Shown here: positions 35,439-44,880 of the stretch, in pieces
How the letters are laid out: each line of letters begins with the position of its first letter
Position numbering within the stretch: position 1 is the stretch's first letter
Source: Methylomagnum ishizawai
GTDB taxonomy: Bacteria > Pseudomonadota > Gammaproteobacteria > Methylococcales > Methylococcaceae
Direction of reading: 5' to 3'
DNA: 64,000 nt
Assembly: GCF_900155475.1 (NCBI RefSeq)
Contig: NZ_FXAM01000001.1
Location: 2,157,501 to 2,221,500 of the forward strand
Program-made: the position numbers and the translations under genes
Notes under the pieces: model-generated
Seen by the model: only the letters and a program-made list of their open reading frames with translations
Databases searched by the model: none
Told to the model about the DNA's origin: nothing

Positions 35439-36773
35439 TCACAGCATGAATCCCACGTCGGCGCTCGGGAACAAGCCCAGGTTGGGGAACACCTGCGCCA
35501 GTTCGCTATCGGTCGCCCCGAACCAGTGGCCCAAGGTCGCGCCGAATTGCGCCGTGCCGATCTTGGGAATCCACACGCCCCGGCCATTGGCGTCGTCCGG
35601 CCCGTTCAGCACGAACTGCGGCATCTGCCCATAAATCCCGCCTTTCACCGCTCCGCCCAGCACGAGGTGATGGTTGCCCCAGGCGTGGTCGCTGCCGCTG
35701 CCATTGGATTGCAGGGTGCGGCCAAATTCCGATTGGGTGAACGCGGTCACGTTCTGGGCCAAGCCGACCTCGCCGCAAGCGTGGTAGAAGGCATCCAGCG
35801 CCTGCGAGAGCTGGATGAACAAATCCCATTGCTGCCAATCCTGCGAGCCGTGGGTGTCGAAGCCGTCCAGCGAACAGAAGAACACCTGCCGTCCCGGTCC
35901 CTGCTGCGAGCGTAGCCGGATCAGGCGCATCACCTCCTTGAGCTGGTTGCCCAGCGCAGTGCCGGGAAACACCGTGTTCAGGGGCGAGAGGTTGGCGTTG
36001 GATTTGAGCGCGTCGGCCAGTTGCAAACCGTCCAGCATGGCTTGGTTGGCGGCCTGCCGCACCGCGCTGCCGGCGTCCAAGCCCAGGATTTGGTTCAGGG
36101 CTTGCCGCCGGGCCAGGGCGGCGGAACTCGGCCACATGTCCATGCCCGACAGGCTCAAATCGGTGCCGGGCGTGACCACGTTGCCGACCACCTGGTTGCC
36201 TTGCAGCAAGGGCGCGGGCGAGGATACCGAGATGGCCGCGAGGCTGTCGTTCGCGGTCAAATGATCCAGCAAGCGCCCGCCCCAGCCGCTGCTGCTCCCG
36301 GCGGGCAGGCCGTTCTGGGCCTGCATGGTCTGGTCCGGGTGCGAGAACAGGCTGGTCGGCACGTTCGCGCCCTGGAGGTATTGGGCGCGGGTCAGGGGTT
36401 GCTGCAACATGCCGGTGTTCAGCACCACGGCCATGTGTCCTTGGTTGAACAGCGCGTTCAACTCCGGGAGGCCGTAATGCAGGGCGTAGGGATTGCCATA
36501 GCCGTCGCTGATGGGCGAGAGCAGCTTGCCCGCGCCCAGGGCCAGATTGCCCCGGATGCCCTGGTATTGGGCATAGCGGGCGTTGTCCACGGGGACGATC
36601 AGGTTGTTGCCGTCGTTGCCGCCGTAGAGGTAGATGCAGACCAGCGCCTTGTAATCGCTGACCGCGGCCTGGGCTCCGCGGATGCCTAGCCCCAGGCTCA
36701 TCAAGCCGAGGGAAGCCAGGCCGGCGCTGAGTTTCAGGAAGCCGCGGCGGTGGGGGTTGTGTGCGTGTGTCAT
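35439..36773 (-). CDS. DUF1501 family Tat-exported protein
   Basis: A 444-residue protein with a twin-arginine signal (HRRGFLKLSAGLASLGLMSLGLG). The body (KALVCIYLYGGNDGNNLIVPVDN, YALHYGLPELNALFNQGHMAVV, SHPDQTMQAQN, VFFCSLDGFDTHGSQDWQQ, TQSEFGRTLQSNGSGSDHAWG, NHHLVLGGAVKGGIYG) matches DUF1501, which has an alkaline-phosphatase/sulfatase-like fold. It follows the DUF1800 gene by 23 bp, the standard pairing. A GGAG site precedes the ATG. Function of the pair is not known. Ends at a strong terminator. Confidence 0.92.
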   Translation of the reverse strand: MTHAHNPHRRGFLKLSAGLASLGLMSLGLGIRGAQAAVSDYKALVCIYLYGGNDGNNLIVPVDNARYAQYQGIRGNLALGAGKLLSPISDGYGNPYALHYGLPELNALFNQGHMAVVLNTGMLQQPLTRAQYLQGANVPTSLFSHPDQTMQAQNGLPAGSSSGWGGRLLDHLTANDSLAAISVSSPAPLLQGNQVVGNVVTPGTDLSLSGMDMWPSSAALARRQALNQILGLDAGSAVRQAANQAMLDGLQLADALKSNANLSPLNTVFPGTALGNQLKEVMRLIRLRSQQGPGRQVFFCSLDGFDTHGSQDWQQWDLFIQLSQALDAFYHACGEVGLAQNVTAFTQSEFGRTLQSNGSGSDHAWGNHHLVLGGAVKGGIYGQMPQFVLNGPDDANGRGVWIPKIGTAQFGATLGHWFGATDSELAQVFPNLGLFPSADVGFML

Positions 36774-36796
36774 GGTCGGATGCTCCGGGAAGAGGG

Positions 36797-39112
36797 TTAG
36801 CGTTGCACCGCGTACTCGCTGGAAATCGCGGCGAGGTACAGGGCGCCCAGGGCGCGGCTCTGGTTGTCGGGGGCGGTGTTGCCCAGCGCCACCAGGATTT
36901 GGCGCAGTTCGTTCGACATCTGGCCGAAGAACAGCGTCTGGTTGATTTTCTCGGCCAGGGTGGCGGAATTCCCCGCCACCGCCACGAAGGGCGATAGATC
37001 GAAGACCAGCGAGCTACCTAATTGCCCGGTCAGGATTTGGTAGATGAAATTGGCGCGTTGAATGGAAAGGCCCGGTCCGTAGATTTGGAATTCCGGCCCG
37101 GACATCCCCGGATGGCCCGGCAAGGGGGCCAGCGGCGAATAGAAGCTGAACACGGTGTTGGGCGACAACACCAGATTCCCCAGGTTGCGGAACACATAGG
37201 CGTACATGTTGGGATCGTTGAATTGCATCCCCAAGGCCCGGCCCAGGCCCACCACATGCAGCATGGGGTCTTTCAAATGCCCGGTGTCCAGCGAGACCGG
37301 ATGGGTGGCTTCGCCGTCGGTGAGGATGGCGGTCAGCACCGCCCACAGGTCGCCGCGCACGCCTTGTCCGTTGTCCTGGAACACCTCGGCCACCCGCTGG
37401 ATATAGCCGGGGCTGGGATTGCTGGTGACGAGGCTGCGGATCAAGCGGGTGGCGATGAAGGGCGCGGTATTGGGGTGGTTGAACAGGTTGTCGATGACCG
37501 CTTCCAAATCCTGGGTGACGGTCTGTCCGGCGGGAATCACCGTGCCGTTCAACAGGGTCTTGCTGCCGGTGTCGTGGTTCTGCGGGCGTGGTTCCATCAG
37601 GCCGACGAAATATTCCCAATTGTTGGATTGCGGGGTGTTGCCGGGGGCGGTGGGATAGGTCCAGCCGGTCAGGGCGCGGGCCACTTCCCGCAGGGTGTTC
37701 TGGTCGTAGGTCAGGATCGATTGGCCCTGGCCGTCCAACTTGAGGCTGCCGTCCGGGTTCAGTTGTTTCAGGCCGATGCTGAAGAGCTGCATCACCTCCC
37801 GCGCATAGTTCTCGTTGGGCGAGGTGCTGGCACCGGCCTTCATGCTATTGGCGAGGTCCAGGTATTTGCCCATGGTGGGGCTGAGGGTCACATCGCGCAG
37901 CAGGGCGCGGTAATTGCCGAAGGCATGTTTCGATAACAGCCGCACCCAGGGGATCAGTTCTTCCCCGTTGACGTTCTTGTTGGTCGAGACCACCAGGATT
38001 TGGCTGAGGGCGTAGATCATGCGCTGGCGCAGCGAGTCCGGGCCGTTCGCCATGTTGTAGAAGGTCTGGGTCACCACCTCGTTGGCGTTGAGGCCGTCGG
38101 GGAGGGCGGTTTCCGGCAGGTTGGCCTGTTGCGCCATCCAGTATTGGAGTCCCTCGGTTTGCACGGTGGCGACGCTGGCCGATGTCGGGCCGAAGCTGGC
38201 CTGGCCCAAGAAACGCACGGCGTCGGCTTTGCTCACCGGGATCATGCTGGCGGGCAGGGCGGGCGGTTGCGGCGCGGGCGAGGGGCTGGGGTTGGCTTCG
38301 GTGGCGGGCGTACCGCTGCCAGAACCACCGGAGCCGCCGGAACCCGAGCCGCTGCCCGAACCCGTGCCCGGATCGGAACCGCCGCCCTGGGCCACTTGTC
38401 CGGTCGAGGTGATGGTGTAATGGCCGACCTCGTTCCACACGTCGTAGATCACCACGTCGATCTGGGTCTTGCCATCGCACAGCCAGGCGTTCACGGTGCC
38501 GCCGCTGCTGGCCGGGTTGCTGGATATATACAGCTTGAGATTGGGATTGGCGGCGTCCTGGGCCGGGACCGTGGCCGTGACCGGGGCCGCGCAATTGGCC
38601 GGTTGCGGCAAGGTGTATTGGGTCACGTTGGGATCGAAGGCCGGGCTGAGACCGGCGACATTGAGGGAGGTCAGCTTGCCGCTGACCGGGGGCACGGGGG
38701 GCGGTGGTGGGGCGGCATCGACCGCAGTGATGGTATAACGACCTTTCTCCACCCAATTCTGGTAGATGACGATATCGGCCTGGCCGGTGGCGTTGCAGAT
38801 ATAGGCGTTGACGGTCTGGCCGTTCTTGGCCGGGTTGTTGGCGATGTAGAACTGGCTCTTGCTGTCCAGTCCTTGCGCCGTGGCGGTGATGGCAACGCCG
38901 CAGCTACCGGCCACCTTGGGCACGGTGTACTTCTTGATGTTGGGATTGAAGGCCGGGCTGAGGTTGGGCACCGCCAAACTGGTCAATTTGCCGGTGGCGG
39001 CGGCATGGGCGGTGCCACCCAGCAACAGGCCCAGGGCGGGTAACAGCGCCAGCGCGGCGCGGGGCCGGGCGGGGGTACGCCGGGCCGGATAGGTGGATGG
39101 TTGTTGGCGCAT
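36797..39112 (-). CDS. DUF1800 family protein with two N-terminal cadherin-like beta-sandwich repeats
   Basis: A 771-residue protein with a signal peptide (ALALLPALGLLLGGTAHA). Two similar domains (about 38-133 and 144-243) each begin GKLTSL-x-V-x-x-LSPAF-x-PN and end H/R-YTIT, as cadherin-like beta-sandwich domains do. A Ser-Gly-rich linker (DPGTGSGSGSGSGGSGGSGS) leads to the DUF1800 domain (about 295-770; DAVRFLGQASFGPT, NYAREVMQLFSIG, LTGWTYP, FNHPNTAPFIATRLIRSLVT). AGGAGAGG precedes the ATG. It is the first gene of a two-gene operon with DUF1501. Confidence 0.92.
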   Translation of the reverse strand: MRQQPSTYPARRTPARPRAALALLPALGLLLGGTAHAAATGKLTSLAVPNLSPAFNPNIKKYTVPKVAGSCGVAITATAQGLDSKSQFYIANNPAKNGQTVNAYICNATGQADIVIYQNWVEKGRYTITAVDAAPPPPPVPPVSGKLTSLNVAGLSPAFDPNVTQYTLPQPANCAAPVTATVPAQDAANPNLKLYISSNPASSGGTVNAWLCDGKTQIDVVIYDVWNEVGHYTITSTGQVAQGGGSDPGTGSGSGSGSGGSGGSGSGTPATEANPSPSPAPQPPALPASMIPVSKADAVRFLGQASFGPTSASVATVQTEGLQYWMAQQANLPETALPDGLNANEVVTQTFYNMANGPDSLRQRMIYALSQILVVSTNKNVNGEELIPWVRLLSKHAFGNYRALLRDVTLSPTMGKYLDLANSMKAGASTSPNENYAREVMQLFSIGLKQLNPDGSLKLDGQGQSILTYDQNTLREVARALTGWTYPTAPGNTPQSNNWEYFVGLMEPRPQNHDTGSKTLLNGTVIPAGQTVTQDLEAVIDNLFNHPNTAPFIATRLIRSLVTSNPSPGYIQRVAEVFQDNGQGVRGDLWAVLTAILTDGEATHPVSLDTGHLKDPMLHVVGLGRALGMQFNDPNMYAYVFRNLGNLVLSPNTVFSFYSPLAPLPGHPGMSGPEFQIYGPGLSIQRANFIYQILTGQLGSSLVFDLSPFVAVAGNSATLAEKINQTLFFGQMSNELRQILVALGNTAPDNQSRALGALYLAAISSEYAVQR

Positions 39113-39390
39113 GGCTCCTCTCCTGAAGGATCGCCGTCCGGTCGGGCCGGTCGGGGCTGGGGTCGCTGGGGTGGACGGGCCGGGTCGGCCCGTCCTTGGA
39201 TTCGGGCTCCGGCTGTCGCGGGGAAGCTGTACCGGAGTTGTGAATAAGCCTAGCGATGGGGAGGGGAAACGGGCGGTGAATATTACCGGTTTGCGGTGGG
39301 GATATTCCGTCTGGCGGGAGCCGCCGGGGGACGGCGCCGGTTCCCGGACGGGGCTTGGGAACCGGCGGATTAGGAAGAGGCGGGAGCGGG

Positions 39391-40743
39391 TTAGCCGCGG
39401 TCGCTCTTGTCGAGCGAGAAGGGCGCGACCGTCTGGGGCTGGTAGTTGGGCAGGTCGGCGTCTTCGAAGGTGAACACGAAGAACTTGTTGGGACCGGCCA
39501 CGGCGGGCAGGAAATCGTTGTCGTTGGCGATGAACAAGGTGTGCTTGGTCACGCCGCCGACGCTGAGGTCGGGACCGAAAGCCACGCCTTCGATCTTGGC
39601 CGGGACTTGGTCGGCGGGGACGCCGTTGCTCCCGAGCAGGGCGACCAGGTCCAGGAACGGGGTCTTGGCGACCAGGGTGGTGGTGGCGGTATTGAGGACG
39701 GACTGGCCGGAAATATCGGTCGCGCCGCTAATATCGATCTTGTACAGTTTTTTCACCACCGCGCTGGAGCCATCGCCCAGGCCGGCCCCGTCGCGCTCAT
39801 CGACCAGGAATTCATGGTCGTTGATGGCGACGATTTCGCTGACGCCGCTGCCGTCGGTCAGCAGATAGGCGTATTCGTGGGTCGTGCCGGTTTCGGTGTC
39901 GATGGTGAAGAGGCGCAGGTATTTCTTGGTGTCCTGCAACAGATTCTGCTGCATGATGCCGACCAGGGTCTTGCCGTCGGGGGTGATGGCCAGCCCTTCC
40001 ATGCCTTTGTTGTCGATGCGGCCCACGGTGTTGTAGGGTTTTTCCTCGTTCTTGCCCATGCTGCTGGGCTTGGCGACCGCGTAATATTTGGGCGGGTTGA
40101 AGACTTTGATCCGCCTGCCGTTGACCCGGTTGAATTTGTAGATGTAGGGGCCGTATTCATCGCTGATATAGACGAATTTGCCATCGTTCGATACCCGGAT
40201 GCCCTCGGGATCGAAGCGGCCATCGAAGGCGTGGGTGCTGGGCTTGGCGGCGTTGAAATTATCCGAGCGCCCGGAGAAATAAAACTGGGTCGGGCTGTTG
40301 AGACCCGGCGCGCCGCCGGTGGCGTACACCAGGGGCAGGCCGCTGGACAGCAGGGTGGTCGCGCTGAGGGCGGGCGAGAGGATATAAGGCAGGGAGCCCA
40401 CGGTGCCGACGGTGTAATCGGGGTTGGGCGCGAGCGACAGATGGAGGGTCTGGAAGCGCGGGATATAGCTGGTGGTGTCGTCCACGTTGGCGTTGTAGGC
40501 CACGGCGTTGGGACCGCGGTCGGGCAGGCCCAGGAAGATGTTGCCGCCCGCATAGGCCAGGCCGGAGCCGATGCCGCCGAGGCGGTTGCCGGCCACGCCG
40601 TTTTCCAGCGGGGTGGCGGTGCGGGTGGAGAGGTCTTGGTAATTGCCGTCGATCTGGCCGATGGCGATCAGGTCGATCTGGGCCTGGGCGGCGCTGGCCG
40701 CGAACAGCAGCGGTAACACGCGGCAAAGCTGGGTTTTAAGCAT
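39391..40743 (-). CDS. Esterase-like activity of phytase family exported protein
   Basis: About 450 residues with a signal peptide (MLKTQLCRVLPLLFAASAAQA). The body looks like the phytase-esterase-like beta-propeller family: SGLAYAGGNIFLGLPDRGPN, FDPEGIRVSNDGKFVYISDEYGP, NKGMEGLAITPDGKTLVGIMQ, VSEIVAINDHEFLVDERDG, IEGVAFGPDL. Phosphate ester hydrolysis is the family's suggested activity. I took the ATG at 40743 for the signal peptide; ATGs at 40758 and 40791 would only lengthen it. It is divergent from the 111-residue gene. Confidence 0.85.
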   Translation of the reverse strand: MLKTQLCRVLPLLFAASAAQAQIDLIAIGQIDGNYQDLSTRTATPLENGVAGNRLGGIGSGLAYAGGNIFLGLPDRGPNAVAYNANVDDTTSYIPRFQTLHLSLAPNPDYTVGTVGSLPYILSPALSATTLLSSGLPLVYATGGAPGLNSPTQFYFSGRSDNFNAAKPSTHAFDGRFDPEGIRVSNDGKFVYISDEYGPYIYKFNRVNGRRIKVFNPPKYYAVAKPSSMGKNEEKPYNTVGRIDNKGMEGLAITPDGKTLVGIMQQNLLQDTKKYLRLFTIDTETGTTHEYAYLLTDGSGVSEIVAINDHEFLVDERDGAGLGDGSSAVVKKLYKIDISGATDISGQSVLNTATTTLVAKTPFLDLVALLGSNGVPADQVPAKIEGVAFGPDLSVGGVTKHTLFIANDNDFLPAVAGPNKFFVFTFEDADLPNYQPQTVAPFSLDKSDRG

Positions 40744-40967
40744 CGTTACGGAGTCCATGAAGTTGGAAGGGGGAAGGCGCTTCGGTCGCAATCGACAAAA
40801 GGCGTGGCATTCTGGCCGGTGCTTGTTACCGTGGCGTTAAGCTTGGAACCCGAGCCAAGCCACCGGGTCCTGGCCTCTGGCTTCGGAAATGCCGGATACT
40901 GTGGATTTGGCGCGGATCGGCCCTGTGGATACGGGCTGGTGCGGGGCATTGAAAGCGAGGTACTGCA

Positions 40968-41303
40968 ATGAAGATCATCGAACACGATTTCGGCAAGAAG
41001 GCGCGGCAGGTGGTGCGGGATTTCCGCGAGCGCCTGTCCCTGGAACCTTCGCACGAATCCAATATCCAGGCCAATCCCTTGCCCTATCTGGAGCGGGCGG
41101 CGGAGCGGATTTTCCGGCTGGAAGAGGCTTTGTTCGAGGCGGTGAAAGCGGTCGCCCCGCCCGATGGTGCCGCGCCTTGCGGGGAGACGGTCCAGGTGGA
41201 CAAGGCCGAGTACCAGCGCTTGCTGCGGTGCCGCGACATCGTCGAGCGGGCGCTGGTCGAATACGCCAGCGACGAGGCCCCGTCGCCGCCCGGACCCGCC
41301 TGA
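40968..41303 (+). CDS. Hypothetical protein, 111 residues, cytoplasmic
   Basis: Starts MKIIEHDFGKKARQVVRDFRE with a GAGG site at good distance. It is charged, helical in look, and has no signal peptide or membrane segment; it holds two cysteines (CGE and RCRD). No family is recognised. It is divergent from the phytase-like gene, and its 3' end faces the exported small protein across a shared hairpin. Confidence 0.6.
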   Translation: MKIIEHDFGKKARQVVRDFRERLSLEPSHESNIQANPLPYLERAAERIFRLEEALFEAVKAVAPPDGAAPCGETVQVDKAEYQRLLRCRDIVERALVEYASDEAPSPPGPA

Positions 41304-41312
41304 CCCGCCTGG

Positions 41313-41339
41313 AAAAGGGCGGGGCCATCGGCCCCGCCC
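41313..41339 (-). terminator. Hairpin terminator between convergent genes
   Basis: GGGCGGGGCC/GGCCCCGCCC is a perfect 10-bp stem with a 3-base loop (41317-41339). On the minus strand it is followed by TTTT. It ends the minus-strand gene stopping at 41347, and may also act on the plus-strand gene stopping at 41303. Confidence 0.8.
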
Positions 41340-41346
41340 CGGCCCG

Positions 41347-41727
41347 TCAGGGCTTCACCTCCACGAAACGGATCAACGATCCCCAGCAGCCTTCCTTGCT
41401 CTTGGCCTCGACCGCCACCCGCACCTTGCCCGGCTGGGCGATGGGCTGGGGCAGGCTGGCTTTGACCTCGTAGTCGCCGTTGCGGCGTTGGGTGATGGTG
41501 GGGGTGATTTTGCCGGTGCCGATTTCGATGCCGAGGCTGTCGATGTCGGTGTTGTCGGAAGCGATGAAGCCGAATTCGGACAGCGCGGCCACGGGACCTT
41601 CGGGCTTGGCTTCCTGGAAGCTGGGTTCGGCGCAGGCCGCCCCGCCGCCCCCGCCGCCGCCATAAGCCCAAACCCCGCCGCCATAGAGCGCAGCCGCCAG
41701 CCATGCCGTCATGATGATCGTGCGCAT
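41347..41727 (-). CDS. Small exported protein with glycine-rich N-terminus
   Basis: 126 residues with a signal peptide (MRTIIMTAWLAAALYGGGVWA) followed by YGGGGGGGAAC. The rest is a beta-rich domain (FGFIASDNTDIDSLGIEIG, GKITPTITQRRNGDYEVKAS, KVRVAVEAKSKEGCWGSLIRF) with two cysteines that could form a disulfide. I do not recognise the family. It ends at a strong hairpin. Confidence 0.65.
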   Translation of the reverse strand: MRTIIMTAWLAAALYGGGVWAYGGGGGGGAACAEPSFQEAKPEGPVAALSEFGFIASDNTDIDSLGIEIGTGKITPTITQRRNGDYEVKASLPQPIAQPGKVRVAVEAKSKEGCWGSLIRFVEVKP

Positions 41728-41870
41728 ATCGGTTCTCCTCTGTTGGATGTCGTGGTGCAGTGACCGGGCGTTTGGACTCCAACAGAAGCCGGGTTATCCG
41801 TCAATCCCGCGTGGGGCGGGCCATGGCCTTGGGCCGGATCGGGTAGAATCCAGCCCAGGAGGATCAGCCC

Positions 41871-42233
41871 ATGCCCAAGCTCTCTGGACCTTTGATTTTG
41901 TTGGCCGCGTTCGGCGGCTTCTTTCTCGCGCTGTTCTTGGTGTTCCAGGTGGTGGATAGCGAATTCTTCCGGGGCGATCCCGATCTCGGCGGCTCGGCGG
42001 TGGCGGTCAAGAACGCCAAGACCGCCGAAGCCCATGCCCAATGCGCCAAGGCCGCCCACGCCGCCCACCCGCCCGCCGATTACACCGCCTGGGATTTGGG
42101 TTTCGACCGCTATCTGGTCAAGGTCGGGGCGGGGGACGGCGCGGTCCGGCCCTATCTTTGCCGCGCCCTGAACCCCGGCGGGGCGGCAGCATGGACGGTG
42201 CAAAGCCTCGAATATCCCGGCGATCCCGACTGA
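41871..42233 (+). CDS. Hypothetical membrane-anchored periplasmic protein
   Basis: 120 residues. An AGGAGG site precedes the ATG. One N-terminal helix (LILLAAFGGFFLALFLVFQVV) is followed by a domain of about 90 residues with two cysteines. No family is recognised. It lies 6 bp upstream of the GspA/ExeA-like gene, so it may work with that envelope ATPase. Confidence 0.6.
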   Translation: MPKLSGPLILLAAFGGFFLALFLVFQVVDSEFFRGDPDLGGSAVAVKNAKTAEAHAQCAKAAHAAHPPADYTAWDLGFDRYLVKVGAGDGAVRPYLCRALNPGGAAAWTVQSLEYPGDPD

Positions 42234-42239
42234 AACCCG

Positions 42240-43967
42240 ATGTACACCCAGTTTTTTAAGTTCGCCGAACCGCCGTTCTCCATCGCGCCCAATCCGCGCT
42301 ATCTCTATCTCAGCCCCCAACACAAGGAAGCCCTGGCCCATCTCCTGTACGGCATCGGCGTCGGCGGCGGCTTCGTGGCCTTGACCGGCGAGGTCGGCAC
42401 CGGCAAGACCACGCTGTGCCGCTGCCTGTTGGAGCAGTTGCCGGAAGACGTGGATATCGCCTTGATCTTCAATCCCCGCTTGGATTCCAGGGAGTTGGTC
42501 GAGAGCCTGTGCGACGAACTGCATATCGCCCATCCCGCCGGGGCCAGCCTCAAGCCCTTGATCGACGCTTTGAACCGGCATTTGCTGGACGCTCACGCCC
42601 AGGGCCGCCGCACCATCGTCCTGATCGACGAGGCCCAGAACCTGAGTTTCGAGGTGTTGGAGCAAATCCGCCTGCTGACCAACCTGGAGACCCATCAGGC
42701 CAAGCTGTTGCAAATCATCCTGGTGGGCCAGCCCGAACTCGGGCAATTGCTGGCGCGGCGGGATTTGCGCCAGTTGGCGCAAAGGATCACGGCGCGTTAC
42801 CACCTCGATCCCTTGTCCCGCCCGGAAACCGCCGACTATGTGCGCCACCGTTTGGCGGTGGGCGGCACGGAGGAAACCATTTTCAGTCGCGCCGCGCTGG
42901 CCGAAATCCATCGCCGCACCCAGGGCGTGCCGCGCTTGATCAACGTGTTGTGCGACCGTGCCTTGCTGGGCGCGTACAGCCTGGGGCGGCGCAAGGTGGA
43001 CCGGGGCATCGTCCGCAAATCGGTTCGGGAACTGCGGGCGGAGCGGACCCCGCCGCGCTGGCCGTGGTGGGCCGCTGCCGCCGGGGTGGCTTTGGGTTTG
43101 GGGGCTTTGGCCGGGCTGGCGTATTTTCGGCCCGTGCCTGGGCCGGATTTCGCGGCTTGGCTCGGCGCGGCGCGGAAGACCGTCGTCGGCGAAGCGCCCA
43201 AGCCATCCGCAGCGGTGGCCCCATTGCCGCCGCCGGTCCCGGCCCAAGCGCCGACCCAGCCTCCCGCTCCGCCGTCCCCGACCGCCAACGCCACGCCCGC
43301 CACCCCGGTTCCAATCCAGGCCCCGGCCACCCAGCCGCCGGAGCCGCCCGCCGCCGTGCCGCTCGCCCAAGCCCTGGCCGATCCGGCACCGACCCGTGCG
43401 GCGGCGTTCGCCCGCTTGTTGGCGCTGTGGCAACGGGAACCGCCTGCCGCCAGCGAAGACCCCTGTACCTATGCCGGGCAACACGGCCTGCGTTGCCTGT
43501 CCTGGCATGGAACGTGGTTCAAACTGCGGAGCTTCGACCATCCGGCGCTGTTGGAACTGGTCTTGCCCGGCGGCGGGCGGGGCTATGCCGCCTTGACCGC
43601 CGTGGCCGCTGGCCGGGTCGAACTGGATTGGGGCGCGGGCGTCCATGGCTACGATCTGGCGGAATTGCTGCCATTGTGGAAGGGCGATGCGGTCTTGCTC
43701 TGGCAGCCGCCCTTGGGCGGGACCGCGACCCTGGTGCCCGGCGAGCGGACGCCGCTGGTGCGTTGGGTCCGGGAGCGGTTGCGGCTTCCTGCGTCGCTGG
43801 GCGGGGAAGAAGAATTCGATGCCGATTTGAAGGCCCGCGTCGTCGCCTTCCAGACCGAACACGGCTTGGTGCCCGATGGCAAGGTGGGAACGCAGACCCT
43901 GATTTATCTGGAGGCGCTGGGCGGTGATCCGGCGGTTCCGCGGCTCGAAGCCGTTCCTCCCCATTGA
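42240..43967 (+). CDS. GspA/ExeA-like AAA ATPase with peptidoglycan-binding C-terminus
   Basis: 575 residues. It opens MYTQFFKFAEPPFSIAPNPR, the ExeA hallmark, followed by Walker A (GEVGTGKTT, near 47-55), Walker B (TIVLIDEAQ) and an AAA lid (GVPRLINVLCDRALLGAY). A membrane helix (WWAAAAGVALGLGALAGLAYF) and a Pro/Ala-rich linker lead to a periplasmic C39-like domain (TYAGQHGLRCLSWHGTW) and a peptidoglycan-binding domain (VVAFQTEHGLVPDGKVGTQTL). With GspB it helps place type II secretion pores through the cell wall. The GspB-like gene follows 16 bp later; other type II secretion genes are not in the window. Confidence 0.9.
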   Translation: MYTQFFKFAEPPFSIAPNPRYLYLSPQHKEALAHLLYGIGVGGGFVALTGEVGTGKTTLCRCLLEQLPEDVDIALIFNPRLDSRELVESLCDELHIAHPAGASLKPLIDALNRHLLDAHAQGRRTIVLIDEAQNLSFEVLEQIRLLTNLETHQAKLLQIILVGQPELGQLLARRDLRQLAQRITARYHLDPLSRPETADYVRHRLAVGGTEETIFSRAALAEIHRRTQGVPRLINVLCDRALLGAYSLGRRKVDRGIVRKSVRELRAERTPPRWPWWAAAAGVALGLGALAGLAYFRPVPGPDFAAWLGAARKTVVGEAPKPSAAVAPLPPPVPAQAPTQPPAPPSPTANATPATPVPIQAPATQPPEPPAAVPLAQALADPAPTRAAAFARLLALWQREPPAASEDPCTYAGQHGLRCLSWHGTWFKLRSFDHPALLELVLPGGGRGYAALTAVAAGRVELDWGAGVHGYDLAELLPLWKGDAVLLWQPPLGGTATLVPGERTPLVRWVRERLRLPASLGGEEEFDADLKARVVAFQTEHGLVPDGKVGTQTLIYLEALGGDPAVPRLEAVPPH

Positions 43968-43983
43968 AGTTGGAAGCGCGTCC

Positions 43984-44814
43984 ATGTCCTATATCCTCGA
44001 AGCCCTACGCAAATCCGAGCGCGACCGCCAAGCGGCCCAGACGCCCACCTTGCCGCATTTGCTCAACCAGCCGCCGCCGCGGCGTCCGCATTGGATAGGC
44101 TGGTTGCTGGCCGGGTTGTTGGTGGTGAACGGCCTGGGGCTGGCTTGGCTGGCTCTCTACGACCGGGGCCGGAGCCAGCCGGATGCGCCCGTTGCCTCGC
44201 CACCGGCCCCGCCAGTGGCGCCCGTCACGCCCAAGGCATCCGCCGACGCCGCGCCCAATGCCGTCGTCAGCCTGAACCCGCCGCCCGTCGCCCCATCCAC
44301 CGTCCCGAAGCCCGCGCACCTGTCCACCGAGGCCAAAGCGCCCGCCAAGCCCGCCGTCCACACTGTCAAGCCGCATACGGCGAAACCAGCCAAGCCCGCG
44401 CCACTGACGGAGGCAGACACGCCCGAGCTGGCCTGGACGGAAGACGGCGAGGCCGCGTCTCCGGTTCTGGCGAGGCCGAAGCTGCGTCCTGCCCTGCGTC
44501 CACCGCCGCCCCGGCCCGCTGAGGAAGATCGGGGGGACGAGGCGGATCAACCCGCGCCCCAAGCGGAGCGCCTGGCCCACGACCCGATTCCTTGGCTCAG
44601 CGCCTTGCCGGGCGAATTCCGCCAGCGGTTGCCGCAGTTCAAGATCAATATCTTCGCCTACTCCAGCCTGCCGGAAGAACGCTTCGCCATCATCGATATG
44701 CGTAAATACCGGGTGGGCGACCGTATTCCGGGCGAGGCCTTGTTGCTGGATATTCGGGCCGATTGTTTAGTGCTGGAATGGGAAGGCCAAAAGTTCCGGT
44801 TTCCCCGCCCCTGA
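43984..44814 (+). CDS. gspB: GspB-like general secretion pathway protein B
   Basis: 276 residues from the ATG at 43984 (MSYILEALRKSERDRQA, the typical GspB/ExeB start, with a GGAAG site). One membrane helix (WIGWLLAGLLVVNGLGLAWLAL) is followed by a long Pro/Ala/Lys linker that would span the periplasm, then the C-terminal type II secretion B domain (INIFAYSSLPEERFAIIDMR, KYRVGDRIPGEALLLDI). It partners the ATPase encoded just upstream. Confidence 0.9.
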   Translation: MSYILEALRKSERDRQAAQTPTLPHLLNQPPPRRPHWIGWLLAGLLVVNGLGLAWLALYDRGRSQPDAPVASPPAPPVAPVTPKASADAAPNAVVSLNPPPVAPSTVPKPAHLSTEAKAPAKPAVHTVKPHTAKPAKPAPLTEADTPELAWTEDGEAASPVLARPKLRPALRPPPPRPAEEDRGDEADQPAPQAERLAHDPIPWLSALPGEFRQRLPQFKINIFAYSSLPEERFAIIDMRKYRVGDRIPGEALLLDIRADCLVLEWEGQKFRFPRP

Positions 44815-44880
44815 GCCGGGACGCCGTTTCCCGGTTTATGCGAAAATTTCCCTATTGTTGTGTTGACGAGGCGAATTTGG